Part shown: positions 8,675 through 17,259 of the stretch, one piece after another
Numbering within the stretch: position 1 is the stretch's first letter
Layout: the number at the start of each line of letters is the position of its first letter
From: Aurantimonas aggregata
Lineage (GTDB): Bacteria > Pseudomonadota > Alphaproteobacteria > Rhizobiales > Rhizobiaceae
NCBI RefSeq assembly: GCF_010500835.1
Contig: NZ_JAAAMJ010000001.1
Location: 744,001-808,000 of the forward strand
Direction of reading: 5' to 3'
Length of the DNA stretch: 64,000 bases
The notes under the pieces: generated by a model
Told to the model about the DNA's origin: nothing
What the model saw: only the letters and a program-made list of their open reading frames with translations
The model's database searches: none
Made by a program: the position numbers and the translations under genes

Positions 8675-10002
8675 GCCGCAGCGATTCCGGCTTCGAGATC
8701 GCGCCGCTCGACGCGCCATGCCTCGACATCTCCGGCCAGATCGTCGACGTCTCGCCGCAATCCTTCCGCGTCGCCGGCCTGTCGCGCTTCGTGCGTCTCG
8801 GTGACTGCATCGCCTGCCCGGGCAGCGATGGCGAGGAACTGGGCGAAGTCGTGCGGATCGAGGCCGACGCGCTGACCGTCAAGCCGTTCGGCAACCGCTT
8901 CGACCGCGGCGTCAAGGCGCCGGCGCGCCGCCTCGGCCGGTTCAGCCTCGCGCCCTGCGAAGCCTGGAAGGGCCGCGTCCTCAACGCCTTCGGCATGCCC
9001 TGCGACGGCGCTGGCCCGCTCGCCACCGGCGACGAGGAGCGCTACGCCGACGCTCCGCCGCCGCCAGCCCTCAGGCGAGGCCGGGTCGGCGATCCGGTGC
9101 CGACCGGCGTTAGGGCGATCGACATCTTCACGCCGCTGGTGAAAGGCCAGCGCATCGGCATCTTCGCCGGCTCAGGCGTCGGCAAGTCGACGCTGATGGG
9201 CATGCTCGCGCGGGCCGAGGGCTTCGACACCGTCGTCATGGCGCTGGTCGGCGAGCGGGGCCGCGAGGTGCGCGAATTCCTCGAGGAGTCGATGGCCGGC
9301 GACCTCGCCAAGCTGGTGACGATCGTCGCGACGGGCGACGAGAGCCCGATGATGCGCCGCCTCGCCCCGCGCACCGCCACCGCCGTGGCCGAGTATTTCC
9401 GGGACCGGGGCGAGAACGTCCTGCTGATCGTCGACAGCATCACCCGGCTCGCCCATGCGGCGCGCGACGTGGCCCTGGCGGCCGGCGAGCCGCCGGTGGC
9501 ACGCGGCTATCCGCCCAGCGTGTTCTCCGAACTGCCGCAGCTGCTGGAGCGCGCCGGGCCGGGCCTCGAGGGGTCGGGCACGATCACCGGGGTGTTCTCC
9601 GTCCTCGTCGATGGCGACGATCACAACGACCCGATCGCCGACGCGATCCGCGGCACGCTCGACGGCCATATCGTCCTCGACCGTGCCATCGCCGAACAGG
9701 GGCGCTTCCCGGCGGTCGACGTCCTGAAGTCGATTTCCCGCCTTGCCGAACGCGCCTGGAACGAGCAGGAGCGCGAACTCGTCGTGCGGCTGCGCGGCAT
9801 GATCTCGCGCTTCGAGGACACCCGCGACCTGCGGCTCCTGGGCGGCTACCAGCGCGGCAGCGACCAGACGCTCGACCAGGCCGTGGACCTCGTTCCGCTG
9901 GTCTACGAGAGCCTCGTCCAGGGCCCGCGCGACGAATCGAGCAAGGCACCCTTCACCGATCTCAGCCGTCGCCTGAAGAAGGGTTTCGAGCCCGCCACCT
10001 GA
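8671..10002 (+). CDS. fliI: Flagellum-specific ATPase FliI
   Basis: The start codon is GTG 8671, inside the flgF stop (GTGA overlap), giving 443 residues. The Walker A motif GSGVGKST is at residues 167-174. The type III export ATPase signatures GERGREVREFLEES and LLIVDSITRLAHAARDVALA follow (the latter is the Walker B region), then GYPPSVFSELPQLLERAG. FliI energises delivery of substrates to the flagellar export gate on the cytoplasmic side. It ends the plus-strand flgF-fliI pair. No fliJ-like gene follows; the next gene belongs to an efflux operon. Confidence 0.97.
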   Translation: MSRSDSGFEIAPLDAPCLDISGQIVDVSPQSFRVAGLSRFVRLGDCIACPGSDGEELGEVVRIEADALTVKPFGNRFDRGVKAPARRLGRFSLAPCEAWKGRVLNAFGMPCDGAGPLATGDEERYADAPPPPALRRGRVGDPVPTGVRAIDIFTPLVKGQRIGIFAGSGVGKSTLMGMLARAEGFDTVVMALVGERGREVREFLEESMAGDLAKLVTIVATGDESPMMRRLAPRTATAVAEYFRDRGENVLLIVDSITRLAHAARDVALAAGEPPVARGYPPSVFSELPQLLERAGPGLEGSGTITGVFSVLVDGDDHNDPIADAIRGTLDGHIVLDRAIAEQGRFPAVDVLKSISRLAERAWNEQERELVVRLRGMISRFEDTRDLRLLGGYQRGSDQTLDQAVDLVPLVYESLVQGPRDESSKAPFTDLSRRLKKGFEPAT

Positions 10003-10021
10003 AGCGGCCCGGCTCCCGCGA

Positions 10022-10062
10022 CATCGTTCAGTCTTGACTGAACGATGCGCCGTGCGTATCTG
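10022..10062 (+). promoter_or_regulatory. Operator palindrome and promoter of the marR-MFP-RND operon
   Basis: Bases 10022-10033 (CATCGTTCAGTC) and 10036-10047 (GACTGAACGATG) are perfect 12-bp inverted arms with TT between them. TTGACT at 10034-10039 fits a -35 box, and TATCTG at 10057-10062 fits a -10 box at 17-bp spacing, so the palindrome covers the -35 region. The predicted transcription start, about 7 nt past the -10, falls on or next to the ATG at 10069, which would make the message leaderless. Autorepression by the adjacent MarR-like protein is the obvious model. Confidence 0.75.
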
Positions 10063-10068
10063 CGCGGC

Positions 10069-10581
10069 ATGAACATCGCTCTCGACCAGACGACCCTGCC
10101 CGGCCAGCAGCGCCTCGCCGCGGCATCGCGCCTCATCGAACGGATGGGAGACCATCTCGAGGCCGAAGGCATGCCGCGCATCGCCGGCCGGATCTTCGGG
10201 CTGATGATCATCGAACCCGATCTCGTCAGCTTCGGCGCCTTGGCCGAAAGGCTGGAGGTGAGCCGTGCCTCGATCTCGACCAATGCCCGACTGCTCGAGG
10301 ACAAGGGCCTCCTGGCACGCGTGCGGGTTCCCGGACAGCGGCAGGATTTCTATCGCCTGGCGGACCAGCCCTACGTCAACATGCTGCGCGGGGTGGCGGC
10401 ACGCATGAGCGAGACGCTGGCGACGCTGGCAACCGCCCATGACGACCTGCCGCCCGAAGCCGGCGTCGAACGCGCCCGGCTCGAACAGGCGCGCATCTTC
10501 TTCGAAACCACGCTGGCCTCGCTGACCGAACTGTCGGCACAGCTGAGCAGCCTCGATGCCGGCGGACGGGACAAGTCATGA
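10069..10581 (+). CDS. MarR/GbsR-family transcriptional regulator of the efflux operon
   Basis: From ATG 10069 the protein is 170 residues. An in-frame ATG at 10045 lies inside the operator palindrome and upstream of the predicted transcription start, so the later start is preferred. The winged-helix core is about residues 35-105: an HTH helix LVSFGALAERLEVSRASIST followed by NARLLEDKGLLARVRVPGQR, typical of MarR/GbsR proteins. A C-terminal dimerisation helix follows. The stop overlaps the start of the membrane-fusion gene (ATGA), so it probably represses its own operon and responds to an efflux substrate. The ligand is unknown. Confidence 0.85.
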   Translation: MNIALDQTTLPGQQRLAAASRLIERMGDHLEAEGMPRIAGRIFGLMIIEPDLVSFGALAERLEVSRASISTNARLLEDKGLLARVRVPGQRQDFYRLADQPYVNMLRGVAARMSETLATLATAHDDLPPEAGVERARLEQARIFFETTLASLTELSAQLSSLDAGGRDKS

Positions 10582-12092
10582 CCGAAAAGCCGAAGACCGT
10601 CGACGCGACGGCCGCGACCCCGCAGAACACGCGCGAACCGAAATCCTGGTCCGGCTGGATCGCCGCCCTGTTCGTGCTGGCGCTCGTCGGCTGGATGGGT
10701 TCGGGCTATTACTACCCGACCGCATCGACCGACGCCGAGGCGCCGCGCAGCATCGAGCGCCAGCCCTTCACCGTCGAGGCCTTCGTTTCGCGTGCCCGCA
10801 CCGTCACCGAATTCGTCGCCTCCGAAGGACAGGTCTCTCCCGACCGAATGACCCCCGTCAGGGCCAAGGTCGGCGGCACGGTCGAGGACATCGCCGTCGC
10901 CAAGGGCGACTTTGTCGAGGAAGGTGCGCTGATCGCTCGCATCGCGCTCGACGACCGCGTCGCCCAGCGCTCCCAGGCCGAGGCAGAGCTGGCCCGCCGC
11001 CAGGGCGAATATGATCGCGTCTCGGGTCTGGCGGAAAGAGGCTACGCCACCGCCGCGCAGGTAGAGGCCGCGCAGGCGGAACTCGCGACCGCGCAGGCGG
11101 CGCTGGCGGCCATCCAGCAGACCACCGGCGACACAGAAATCCGCGCGCCGATCACCGGGGTCCTCGACAATTTCGATCTCGATCTCGGCGAATTCGTCGC
11201 CGCATCCGCCGAAGTCGGCACGGTGATCGACAACGACCCGCTCTCGGTCGACATCCAGATCCCGCAGCAGAGCGTCGGCCGGGTTCGCGCCGGCCAGCCG
11301 GCCGCCGTCACCTTCATCACCGGCGAGACCCGCGAGGGAACGGTCAGCTACGTCGCCGCCAACGCGGACGCTTCGACGCGCACCTTTCCCGTCGAGATCA
11401 CCATTGCCAATCCTGATCGCGACATACCGGCTGGTATCTCCGCGCAGGTGCGGATCCCAGTCGGCGAGATCCCGGCGCATTTCCTGTCCGCCGCCCTCCT
11501 CGCCCTCGGGCCGGACGGCACGCTGGGCGTCAAGGCGGTCGACGAGGACGAGACCGTGGTCTTCCACCCCATCAATCTTGTCCGGGCCGAAACAGACGGG
11601 ATCTGGGTCTCTGGGCCGCCGGAAGCGATGCGTGTCATCTCGGTCGGCCAGGGCTTCGTCTCCTCCGGCGAGACGGTCCGCGTGATCGAGGCGGATCCGA
11701 CGGAGGAGGTCCCGGAACCGGCCCCCTCCCTCGCGACGCCGGACTCGCCTTTGGCTGCCGATGAAGGGCCCGCTGAGGCCACCACCGGCTCGGTCGAACC
11801 GGTCGTGGTGCCGGAAGCAAGCGCTTCTGCCGCCGACGTGGCGCCGACGGAAACGGCATCGCTGCTCGAGACGATCGGGGTGAGCGGCGAAGGCATGCCG
11901 GTTCGGCTCCTGCAGCAGCGGCTGGCCGCGCTCGGCTATGAGGTCGGACCGGTCGACGGCGTTCTCGGGGAATCGACGAAGGAAGCGATCCGCCAGTTCC
12001 AGCGCAGCAACGAGCTCGAGGTCACCGGCGAGGTCAGCGCCGCGCTGGCCATGGCCTTGTTTGCCGACGACGCCCCGGCAGGTGCCGAATGA
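10578..12092 (+). CDS. RND efflux membrane-fusion protein with C-terminal peptidoglycan-binding domain
   Basis: 504 residues. One transmembrane helix lies near residues 29-46. A lipoyl-like/barrel-sandwich part follows (VRAKVGGTVEDIAVAKGDFV and EIRAPITGVLDNFDLDLGEF), with a coiled-coil hairpin between (about 125-180), then the beta-barrel and proximal domains to about 370. Beyond a Pro/Glu/Ala-rich linker (about 372-440) is a peptidoglycan-binding type 1 domain (VRLLQQRLAALGYEVGPVDG, then LGESTKEAIRQFQRSNELEV). The adaptor would link the pump to an outer-membrane channel, and the added domain could tether it to the cell wall. Both gene borders are 4-nt overlaps. Confidence 0.9.
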   Translation: MTEKPKTVDATAATPQNTREPKSWSGWIAALFVLALVGWMGSGYYYPTASTDAEAPRSIERQPFTVEAFVSRARTVTEFVASEGQVSPDRMTPVRAKVGGTVEDIAVAKGDFVEEGALIARIALDDRVAQRSQAEAELARRQGEYDRVSGLAERGYATAAQVEAAQAELATAQAALAAIQQTTGDTEIRAPITGVLDNFDLDLGEFVAASAEVGTVIDNDPLSVDIQIPQQSVGRVRAGQPAAVTFITGETREGTVSYVAANADASTRTFPVEITIANPDRDIPAGISAQVRIPVGEIPAHFLSAALLALGPDGTLGVKAVDEDETVVFHPINLVRAETDGIWVSGPPEAMRVISVGQGFVSSGETVRVIEADPTEEVPEPAPSLATPDSPLAADEGPAEATTGSVEPVVVPEASASAADVAPTETASLLETIGVSGEGMPVRLLQQRLAALGYEVGPVDGVLGESTKEAIRQFQRSNELEVTGEVSAALAMALFADDAPAGAE

Positions 12093-15000
12093 ACGGGATC
12101 ATCGAGGCTGCCTTCGACCGATCGCGAACGGTCCTTTTGTTCCTGGTGCTGATCTTCTTCACCGGCATCATCGGCTACCAATCGATCCCGAAGGAGTCCT
12201 CGCCGGATATCCCGATCCCGGTGATGTACATCACCGCGGTGCTGGACGGGATCTCGCCGGAGGATTCCGAACGGCTGCTGGTGCGCCCGCTGGAGACCGA
12301 GCTGTCCTCGCTGACCGGGCTCGACGAGATGGAGTCGCATGCCGCCGAGGGCTTTGCTTCGGTGCAGCTTGAATTCGAGGCCGGCTTCGACGCCAGCCGC
12401 GCCCTCACCGACGTCAAGGACGCGGTCGACCGGGCGCGACCCAACATGCCCGACGAGGTCGATGAGCCGGTGGTCAATGAGGTCAACACCTCGCTGTTTC
12501 CGATCCTCACCGTCGTGCTGTCGGGCCCCATCCCCGAGCGAACACTGGTCAACATCGCCAACGAGCTGCAGGACGATCTGGAGGCTTCGGCCGGGGTTCT
12601 GGAAGTCGATATCGGCGGCGATCGCGACGAGCTGCTCGAGGTGCTGATCGAGCCGACCGTGTTCGAGACCTACGACCTCTCCTTCGACGAGCTGGTCAGC
12701 CAGATCAGCCGCAACAACCGGCTGATCGCGGCGGGTGCGATGGACACCGGCGCCGGCCGCATCGTCGTCAAGGTTCCCGGCCTGATCGAGGACATGCAGG
12801 ACGTCCTCGACATGCCGGTGAAGGTCGACGGCAGCACCGTCATCACCTTCGCGGACGTTGCCGTGGCGCGGCGCACCTTCGAGGACCCGAGCGGCTTCGC
12901 CCGCATCGACGGCGAGCCCTCGCTGGCGCTGGAGGTCAAGAAACGCTCCGGCGCCAACATCATCGAGACCGTCGCCGCAGTGCGCGAGGTCGTCGCCCGG
13001 CACCAGGCCGAATGGCCGGAAACCGTCGGCGTGAAATATCTGCAGGACGAGTCCGAGCAGGTTGAGACGATGCTCGGCGACCTCGAGAACAACGTCATCT
13101 CGGCGATCGTCCTCGTGATGATCGTCATCGTCGCGGCGCTCGGCCTGCGCACCTCGATCCTCGTCGGCCTGTCGATCCCCGGCTCGTTCCTCGCCGGCAT
13201 CGCAATCCTCTGGTTCATGGGCTTCACCATGAACATTATCGTCCTGTTCTCGCTGATCCTCGTGGTCGGCATGCTGGTCGACGGAGCGATCGTCACCACC
13301 GAGCTGGCCGACCGCCGGCTGATGGAAGGCGCAACGCCGCGCGAGGCTTACAAGCTGGCCGCCCAGCGCATGGCCTGGCCGATCATCGCCTCCACCGTCA
13401 CGACGCTGGCGGTGTTCCTGCCGCTGCTGTTCTGGACCGGCATGGTGGGCGAGTTCATGAAGTTCCTGCCGATCACCGTGATCATCACCCTCACGGCTTC
13501 GCTGTTCATGGCGCTGATCTTCATTCCCGTGCTGGGCGGCATGATCGGCAAGGCACAGCCGATGTCGACCCGCCAGCGCCAGGCGCTCGAAGACGCCGAA
13601 ACCGGCGACCTGTCGCGCATCGGCGGCGCGACAGGCACCTATCTGAAGGTACTGCGCGGCGCGGTGAAGGCGCCGCTGGCGACGCTCCTCATCGCCGCGA
13701 CATTGCTCGTCGGCGCCTTCTACGGCTTTGCCCAATACGGTCGCGGCGTCGAGTTCTTCCCCTCGATCGAGCCGGAATTCGCCCAGGTACAGATCCGCGC
13801 CCGCGACAATTTCTCGATCTACGAGCGCGACGCGCTGGTCCGCCGCGTGGAGGACCGCCTGCTCGGCATGGAGGAAGTGCGTAGCGTCTATGCCCGCACG
13901 ATCGGTGAAGGCGGCGCGCGCCAGCTCGGGGCCGACGTCATCGGGACGATCCAGCTCGAGCTCGACGAATGGGACCAGCGCCGCAAGGCGACGGCAATCT
14001 TCGAGGACATCCGCACGCGCGTCGCCGACATTCCCGGCGTCAACGTCACCGTGCAGCAGGAGGAAAGCGGTCCCTCCAGCGGCAAGCCGATCAACGTCAA
14101 GCTCTTGGGCAGCGATATGGACGCGCTCGCTGCCGGTGTCGCGACCGTGCGCGGCCTGATGGACGAGATCGGCGGCTTCGAGAACGTCACCGATTCACGC
14201 CCCCTGCCCGGCGTCGAATGGCAGGTGCAGGTCGACCGCGAGGAAGCGGCCCGCTATGGAGCAGACGTCTCGCTGCTGGGACAGGCCGTGCGGCTGCTCA
14301 CGGTCGGCATCGAGGTCTCGAATTACCGCCCGGACGATGCCGGCGGCGACGGCGAGGTGCCGATCCGGGTCCGCTTCCCCGCCGGCGACCGGACGTTGGA
14401 ACGGCTGGAGGATTTGCGCATCCGCACCGCGCAGGGGCTCGTGCCGATCCGCAACTTCGTCTCCTTCGAACCGGCGCCCAAGGTCGGCACGATCATCCGG
14501 ATCGACCAGCGCCGGGTCATGTCGATCGAGGCGGACGTGGCGCCCGGTATCCTCGCCAACGACCAGACCGTGGCGCTGAACGCTGCGCTGGCCGCGGCCG
14601 AGCTTCCGCCGGGGATCGACTATACGTTCGGCGGCGAGGCCGAGGACCAGGCGGAGGCGGCGACCTTCCTGGCCGGGGCCGGCGCGGCGGCGATCTTCCT
14701 GATGTTCATCGTCCTCGTCACGCAGTTCAACTCGATCTACCAGGCCTTCCTGGTGATGACCGCCATCGTCTTCTCGACGGCCGGCGTGTTCTACGGCCTG
14801 CTTCTGACCGGTCGGCCCTTCGGCGTCGTCATGGGCGGCATCGGCGTGATCGCGCTGGCCGGCATCGTGGTGAACAACAACATCGTGCTGATCGACACCT
14901 ACAACGACCTGCGCCGCGCCGGGCAGTCGCCGCTGGAGGCCGTCATGCGCACCGGCGCGCAACGGCTGCGACCGGTCTTCCTCACATCGATCACCACCGT

Positions 15001-15289
15001 GCTCGGCCTCGTGCCGATGGTGATCGGCGCCAATGTCGACTTCATCCGCCGCGACATCGCCTTCGGCGCGCCGTCGACGCAGTGGTGGATCGAACTGTCC
15101 ACCGCGATCGCCGGCGGCCTGGCCTTCGCGACGGTCCTGACGCTGGTGCTGACGCCCGCCCTTTTGATCCTCGGCGAGACCTTTTCGGCCTGGGTCAAGC
15201 GCCGCCGCGGCCGACATGCGCCGAGCCCGCTGAACGACGATCCGCTGGCCGACGGAACCGCGCGACCGGCGGCCGCGCCGGCGGAATGA
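12089..15289 (+). CDS. RND-family efflux permease (HAE1-like)
   Basis: 1066 residues, the usual RND length, with two repeated halves: TM1 at about 11-28, a large periplasmic loop to about 330, TMs 2-6 (about 335-535), then TM7 and a second loop, and TMs 8-12 (about 860-1035). The TM4 motif reads GMLVDGAIVTTELADRR, so the second of the two adjacent acidic residues found in AcrB-type pumps is Gly here (Asp398-Gly399). It exports an unknown substrate with the upstream adaptor, and no outer-membrane factor gene is adjacent. The start is in the ATGA overlap. Confidence 0.93.
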   Translation: MNGIIEAAFDRSRTVLLFLVLIFFTGIIGYQSIPKESSPDIPIPVMYITAVLDGISPEDSERLLVRPLETELSSLTGLDEMESHAAEGFASVQLEFEAGFDASRALTDVKDAVDRARPNMPDEVDEPVVNEVNTSLFPILTVVLSGPIPERTLVNIANELQDDLEASAGVLEVDIGGDRDELLEVLIEPTVFETYDLSFDELVSQISRNNRLIAAGAMDTGAGRIVVKVPGLIEDMQDVLDMPVKVDGSTVITFADVAVARRTFEDPSGFARIDGEPSLALEVKKRSGANIIETVAAVREVVARHQAEWPETVGVKYLQDESEQVETMLGDLENNVISAIVLVMIVIVAALGLRTSILVGLSIPGSFLAGIAILWFMGFTMNIIVLFSLILVVGMLVDGAIVTTELADRRLMEGATPREAYKLAAQRMAWPIIASTVTTLAVFLPLLFWTGMVGEFMKFLPITVIITLTASLFMALIFIPVLGGMIGKAQPMSTRQRQALEDAETGDLSRIGGATGTYLKVLRGAVKAPLATLLIAATLLVGAFYGFAQYGRGVEFFPSIEPEFAQVQIRARDNFSIYERDALVRRVEDRLLGMEEVRSVYARTIGEGGARQLGADVIGTIQLELDEWDQRRKATAIFEDIRTRVADIPGVNVTVQQEESGPSSGKPINVKLLGSDMDALAAGVATVRGLMDEIGGFENVTDSRPLPGVEWQVQVDREEAARYGADVSLLGQAVRLLTVGIEVSNYRPDDAGGDGEVPIRVRFPAGDRTLERLEDLRIRTAQGLVPIRNFVSFEPAPKVGTIIRIDQRRVMSIEADVAPGILANDQTVALNAALAAAELPPGIDYTFGGEAEDQAEAATFLAGAGAAAIFLMFIVLVTQFNSIYQAFLVMTAIVFSTAGVFYGLLLTGRPFGVVMGGIGVIALAGIVVNNNIVLIDTYNDLRRAGQSPLEAVMRTGAQRLRPVFLTSITTVLGLVPMVIGANVDFIRRDIAFGAPSTQWWIELSTAIAGGLAFATVLTLVLTPALLILGETFSAWVKRRRGRHAPSPLNDDPLADGTARPAAAPAE

Positions 15290-15304
15290 TGCTGCCGTGG
15301 GGCG

Positions 15305-16627
15305 TCAGTAGAGCCCGCGCACAAGGAACAGCGTGATCGCCGGGAACAGGACGAGGATCACCGTGCGGACGATGTCGGTTGCGACGAAGGGCATCGCGCC
15401 GCGATAGGTGCGGCTCATCGGTGTGTCCTTGGCCATCGAATTGATGACGAAGAGATTGAGCCCCACCGGCGGGGTGATCAGCCCGACCTCCACGACGATC
15501 AGCACGAGGATGCCGAACCAGATCGCGAACTCCTCCGGCGGCAGACCGAAATCCAGCCCCGTGACGATCGGGAAGAAGATCGGCACGGTCAAAAGGATCA
15601 TCGACAGCGAGTCCATCACGCAACCGAAGGCGAGATAGGTCAGGAGGATCACCGTCAGCACGACGAAGGGCGAATAGCCCTGGGCGATCACCCAGGCGGC
15701 GGAGGCCTGCGGCAACTGGCTGAGGGCGAGGAACGAGTTGTAGACCCCGGCCCCGAGGATGATGAAAAAGATCATGCCGGAGGCAATCGCCGTGTCGACG
15801 AAGCATTCGGCGAGGTCCGCGCGGCTGAGCCCGCCGTTGAGGAAGGCGATCAGCCCGGTGCCGGCAACGCCCACCGCGGCGCCCTCGGTCGGGGTGAACC
15901 AGCCGAAATAAATGCCGAAGACGACGAGGAAGAAGACCAGCAGGACAGGCCAGACGTCCCGGGTCAGCCGCAGTCGCTCGGCAAGGCTCGCCTTCGCCGC
16001 GGTACCGGCCGATTCCGGCTTAAGCCGGACATAGATGGCGATCGCGATCATGTAGCCGATCATCGCCAGGATCCCCGGCACGAACGCGGCGAGGAAGAGC
16101 TTTGCGATATTCTGCTCGGTGAGGATCGCGTAGATCACCAGGACGACGGAGGGCGGGATGAGGATGCCGAGCGTGCCGCCAGCGGCCAGCGCCCCGGTGG
16201 CGAAGCCGCCCTCGTAGCCGTAGCGCTTCAGTTCCGGCAGCGCGACCTTGCCCATCGTCGCGGCGGTGGCGATGGACGAGCCGCAGATCGCGCCGAACCC
16301 GGCGCAGGCGCCGATCGCCGCCATGGCGACGCCGCCGCGGCGGTGGCCCATCCAGGCATTGGCCGCCCGGAACAGTGCCTGGCTCATGCCGCCCTTGGCG
16401 GCGAACTGGCCCATCAGCAGGAACAGCGGGATGATCGACAGCGAATAGCTGGCGAAGGTGGTGAAAGGCAGCGTCTTCAGCTGCGCCAGGATCGGCGTCA
16501 GGCGCCCCATGACGATCCAGTTGCCGACGAAGCCGCAGACCAGCATGGCAAGCCCGATCGGCATGCGCGCCAAGATCAGCGCGAGCAGGATCGGGAAGGA
16601 CAGGAGCGCGATCTCGAGATTGGACAA
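15305..16627 (-). CDS. TRAP transporter large permease (DctM type)
   Basis: 440 residues with about 11-12 hydrophobic helices and the DctM signatures RMPIGLAMLVCGFVGNWIV, AIGACAGFGAICGSSIATAA and GYEGGFATGALAAGGTLGIL, then IPPSVVLVIYAIL. This is the ion-coupled membrane subunit that moves substrate handed over by the periplasmic binding protein. The start codon is TTG, 7 bp after the dctQ stop; the GAGG of the stop region serves as ribosome binding site. It ends 15 bp from the convergent RND gene. Confidence 0.94.
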   Translation of the reverse strand: MSNLEIALLSFPILLALILARMPIGLAMLVCGFVGNWIVMGRLTPILAQLKTLPFTTFASYSLSIIPLFLLMGQFAAKGGMSQALFRAANAWMGHRRGGVAMAAIGACAGFGAICGSSIATAATMGKVALPELKRYGYEGGFATGALAAGGTLGILIPPSVVLVIYAILTEQNIAKLFLAAFVPGILAMIGYMIAIAIYVRLKPESAGTAAKASLAERLRLTRDVWPVLLVFFLVVFGIYFGWFTPTEGAAVGVAGTGLIAFLNGGLSRADLAECFVDTAIASGMIFFIILGAGVYNSFLALSQLPQASAAWVIAQGYSPFVVLTVILLTYLAFGCVMDSLSMILLTVPIFFPIVTGLDFGLPPEEFAIWFGILVLIVVEVGLITPPVGLNLFVINSMAKDTPMSRTYRGAMPFVATDIVRTVILVLFPAITLFLVRGLY

Positions 16628-16634
16628 ATGTGCC

Positions 16635-17189
16635 TCAGGCCTGGCCGGGCGCGGCGGACGTCGTCTCCGCCCACGACCGGTACAACGTGTAGAGGCAGAC
16701 GAGGAGGAAGCTGACCGCCCCGACCAGCGACAGCGCGTAACCGGACCATACTGGAATGCCGAGGATGAAGCTCTCCTCGCCGGTTCCGAGCTTGTCCTGC
16801 AGTCCGGCGATCAGGCGCCAGAGGATCACGCCCGCGGCGATCGACATCAACAGGTTGCCGATCAGGTCGCTGACCGCGACACCCCACCTGCCGAACCAGC
16901 CGGACAGGATGTCGACCGTCACGTGGCCGCGCTTCAGCTGGCAGAGCGGCAGGAACAGGAATACCCCGACACCCGCGGCGATCTCCACAAGCTCGAAGTC
17001 GCCGGGAACCGGGCCGAAGCCGAGACCGAGTGTCAGCATCGCCCGGCCGATGATCGAGGCGCAGGTGAGGACGACGATAAAGAACAGACAGGCCCCGCTG
17101 GCATAGGCGAGCCAGCGGGCGCCGTGCTCCACCGCGGCGCCGAGCGTGCCGGCCTCGGGCCCGGTTTCGGGGCGAAACGTCTCCCTCAT
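16635..17189 (-). CDS. TRAP transporter small permease (DctQ type)
   Basis: 184 residues with four membrane helices (about 26-48, 63-83, 104-126 and 144-166) and the DctQ pattern of conserved hydrophobic and charged residues (FLFLPLCQLKRGHVTVDILS). It is the small integral subunit that partners DctM. The N-terminal 25 residues are hydrophilic. It follows dctP by 70 bp, a gap that contains a GC-rich hairpin, and precedes dctM by 7 bp. Confidence 0.92.
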   Translation of the reverse strand: MRETFRPETGPEAGTLGAAVEHGARWLAYASGACLFFIVVLTCASIIGRAMLTLGLGFGPVPGDFELVEIAAGVGVFLFLPLCQLKRGHVTVDILSGWFGRWGVAVSDLIGNLLMSIAAGVILWRLIAGLQDKLGTGEESFILGIPVWSGYALSLVGAVSFLLVCLYTLYRSWAETTSAAPGQA

Positions 17190-17218
17190 CGCGGCAGGGT
17201 CGGGCGCGACGGCCGCCC

Positions 17219-17242
17219 CGCCGCCGCGCGATCGTGGCGGCG
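17219..17242 (-). other. GC-rich hairpin between dctP and dctQ
   Basis: CGCCGCC (17219-17225) and GGCGGCG (17236-17242) can pair as a 7-bp stem with a 10-nt loop. The site lies in the dctP-dctQ gap, with no T-run next to it. Such a stem could stabilise the dctP message or attenuate read-through, so that more binding protein than permease is made. This is inferred from position only. Confidence 0.35.
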
Positions 17243-17259
17243 CAAGCGCCCCGAAAGGC

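Noticed and set aside
9172-10440. Long open frame antisense to fliI and the MarR gene
   Set aside because: High GC creates long antisense frames; it has no family resemblance, and the sense genes explain the sequence.
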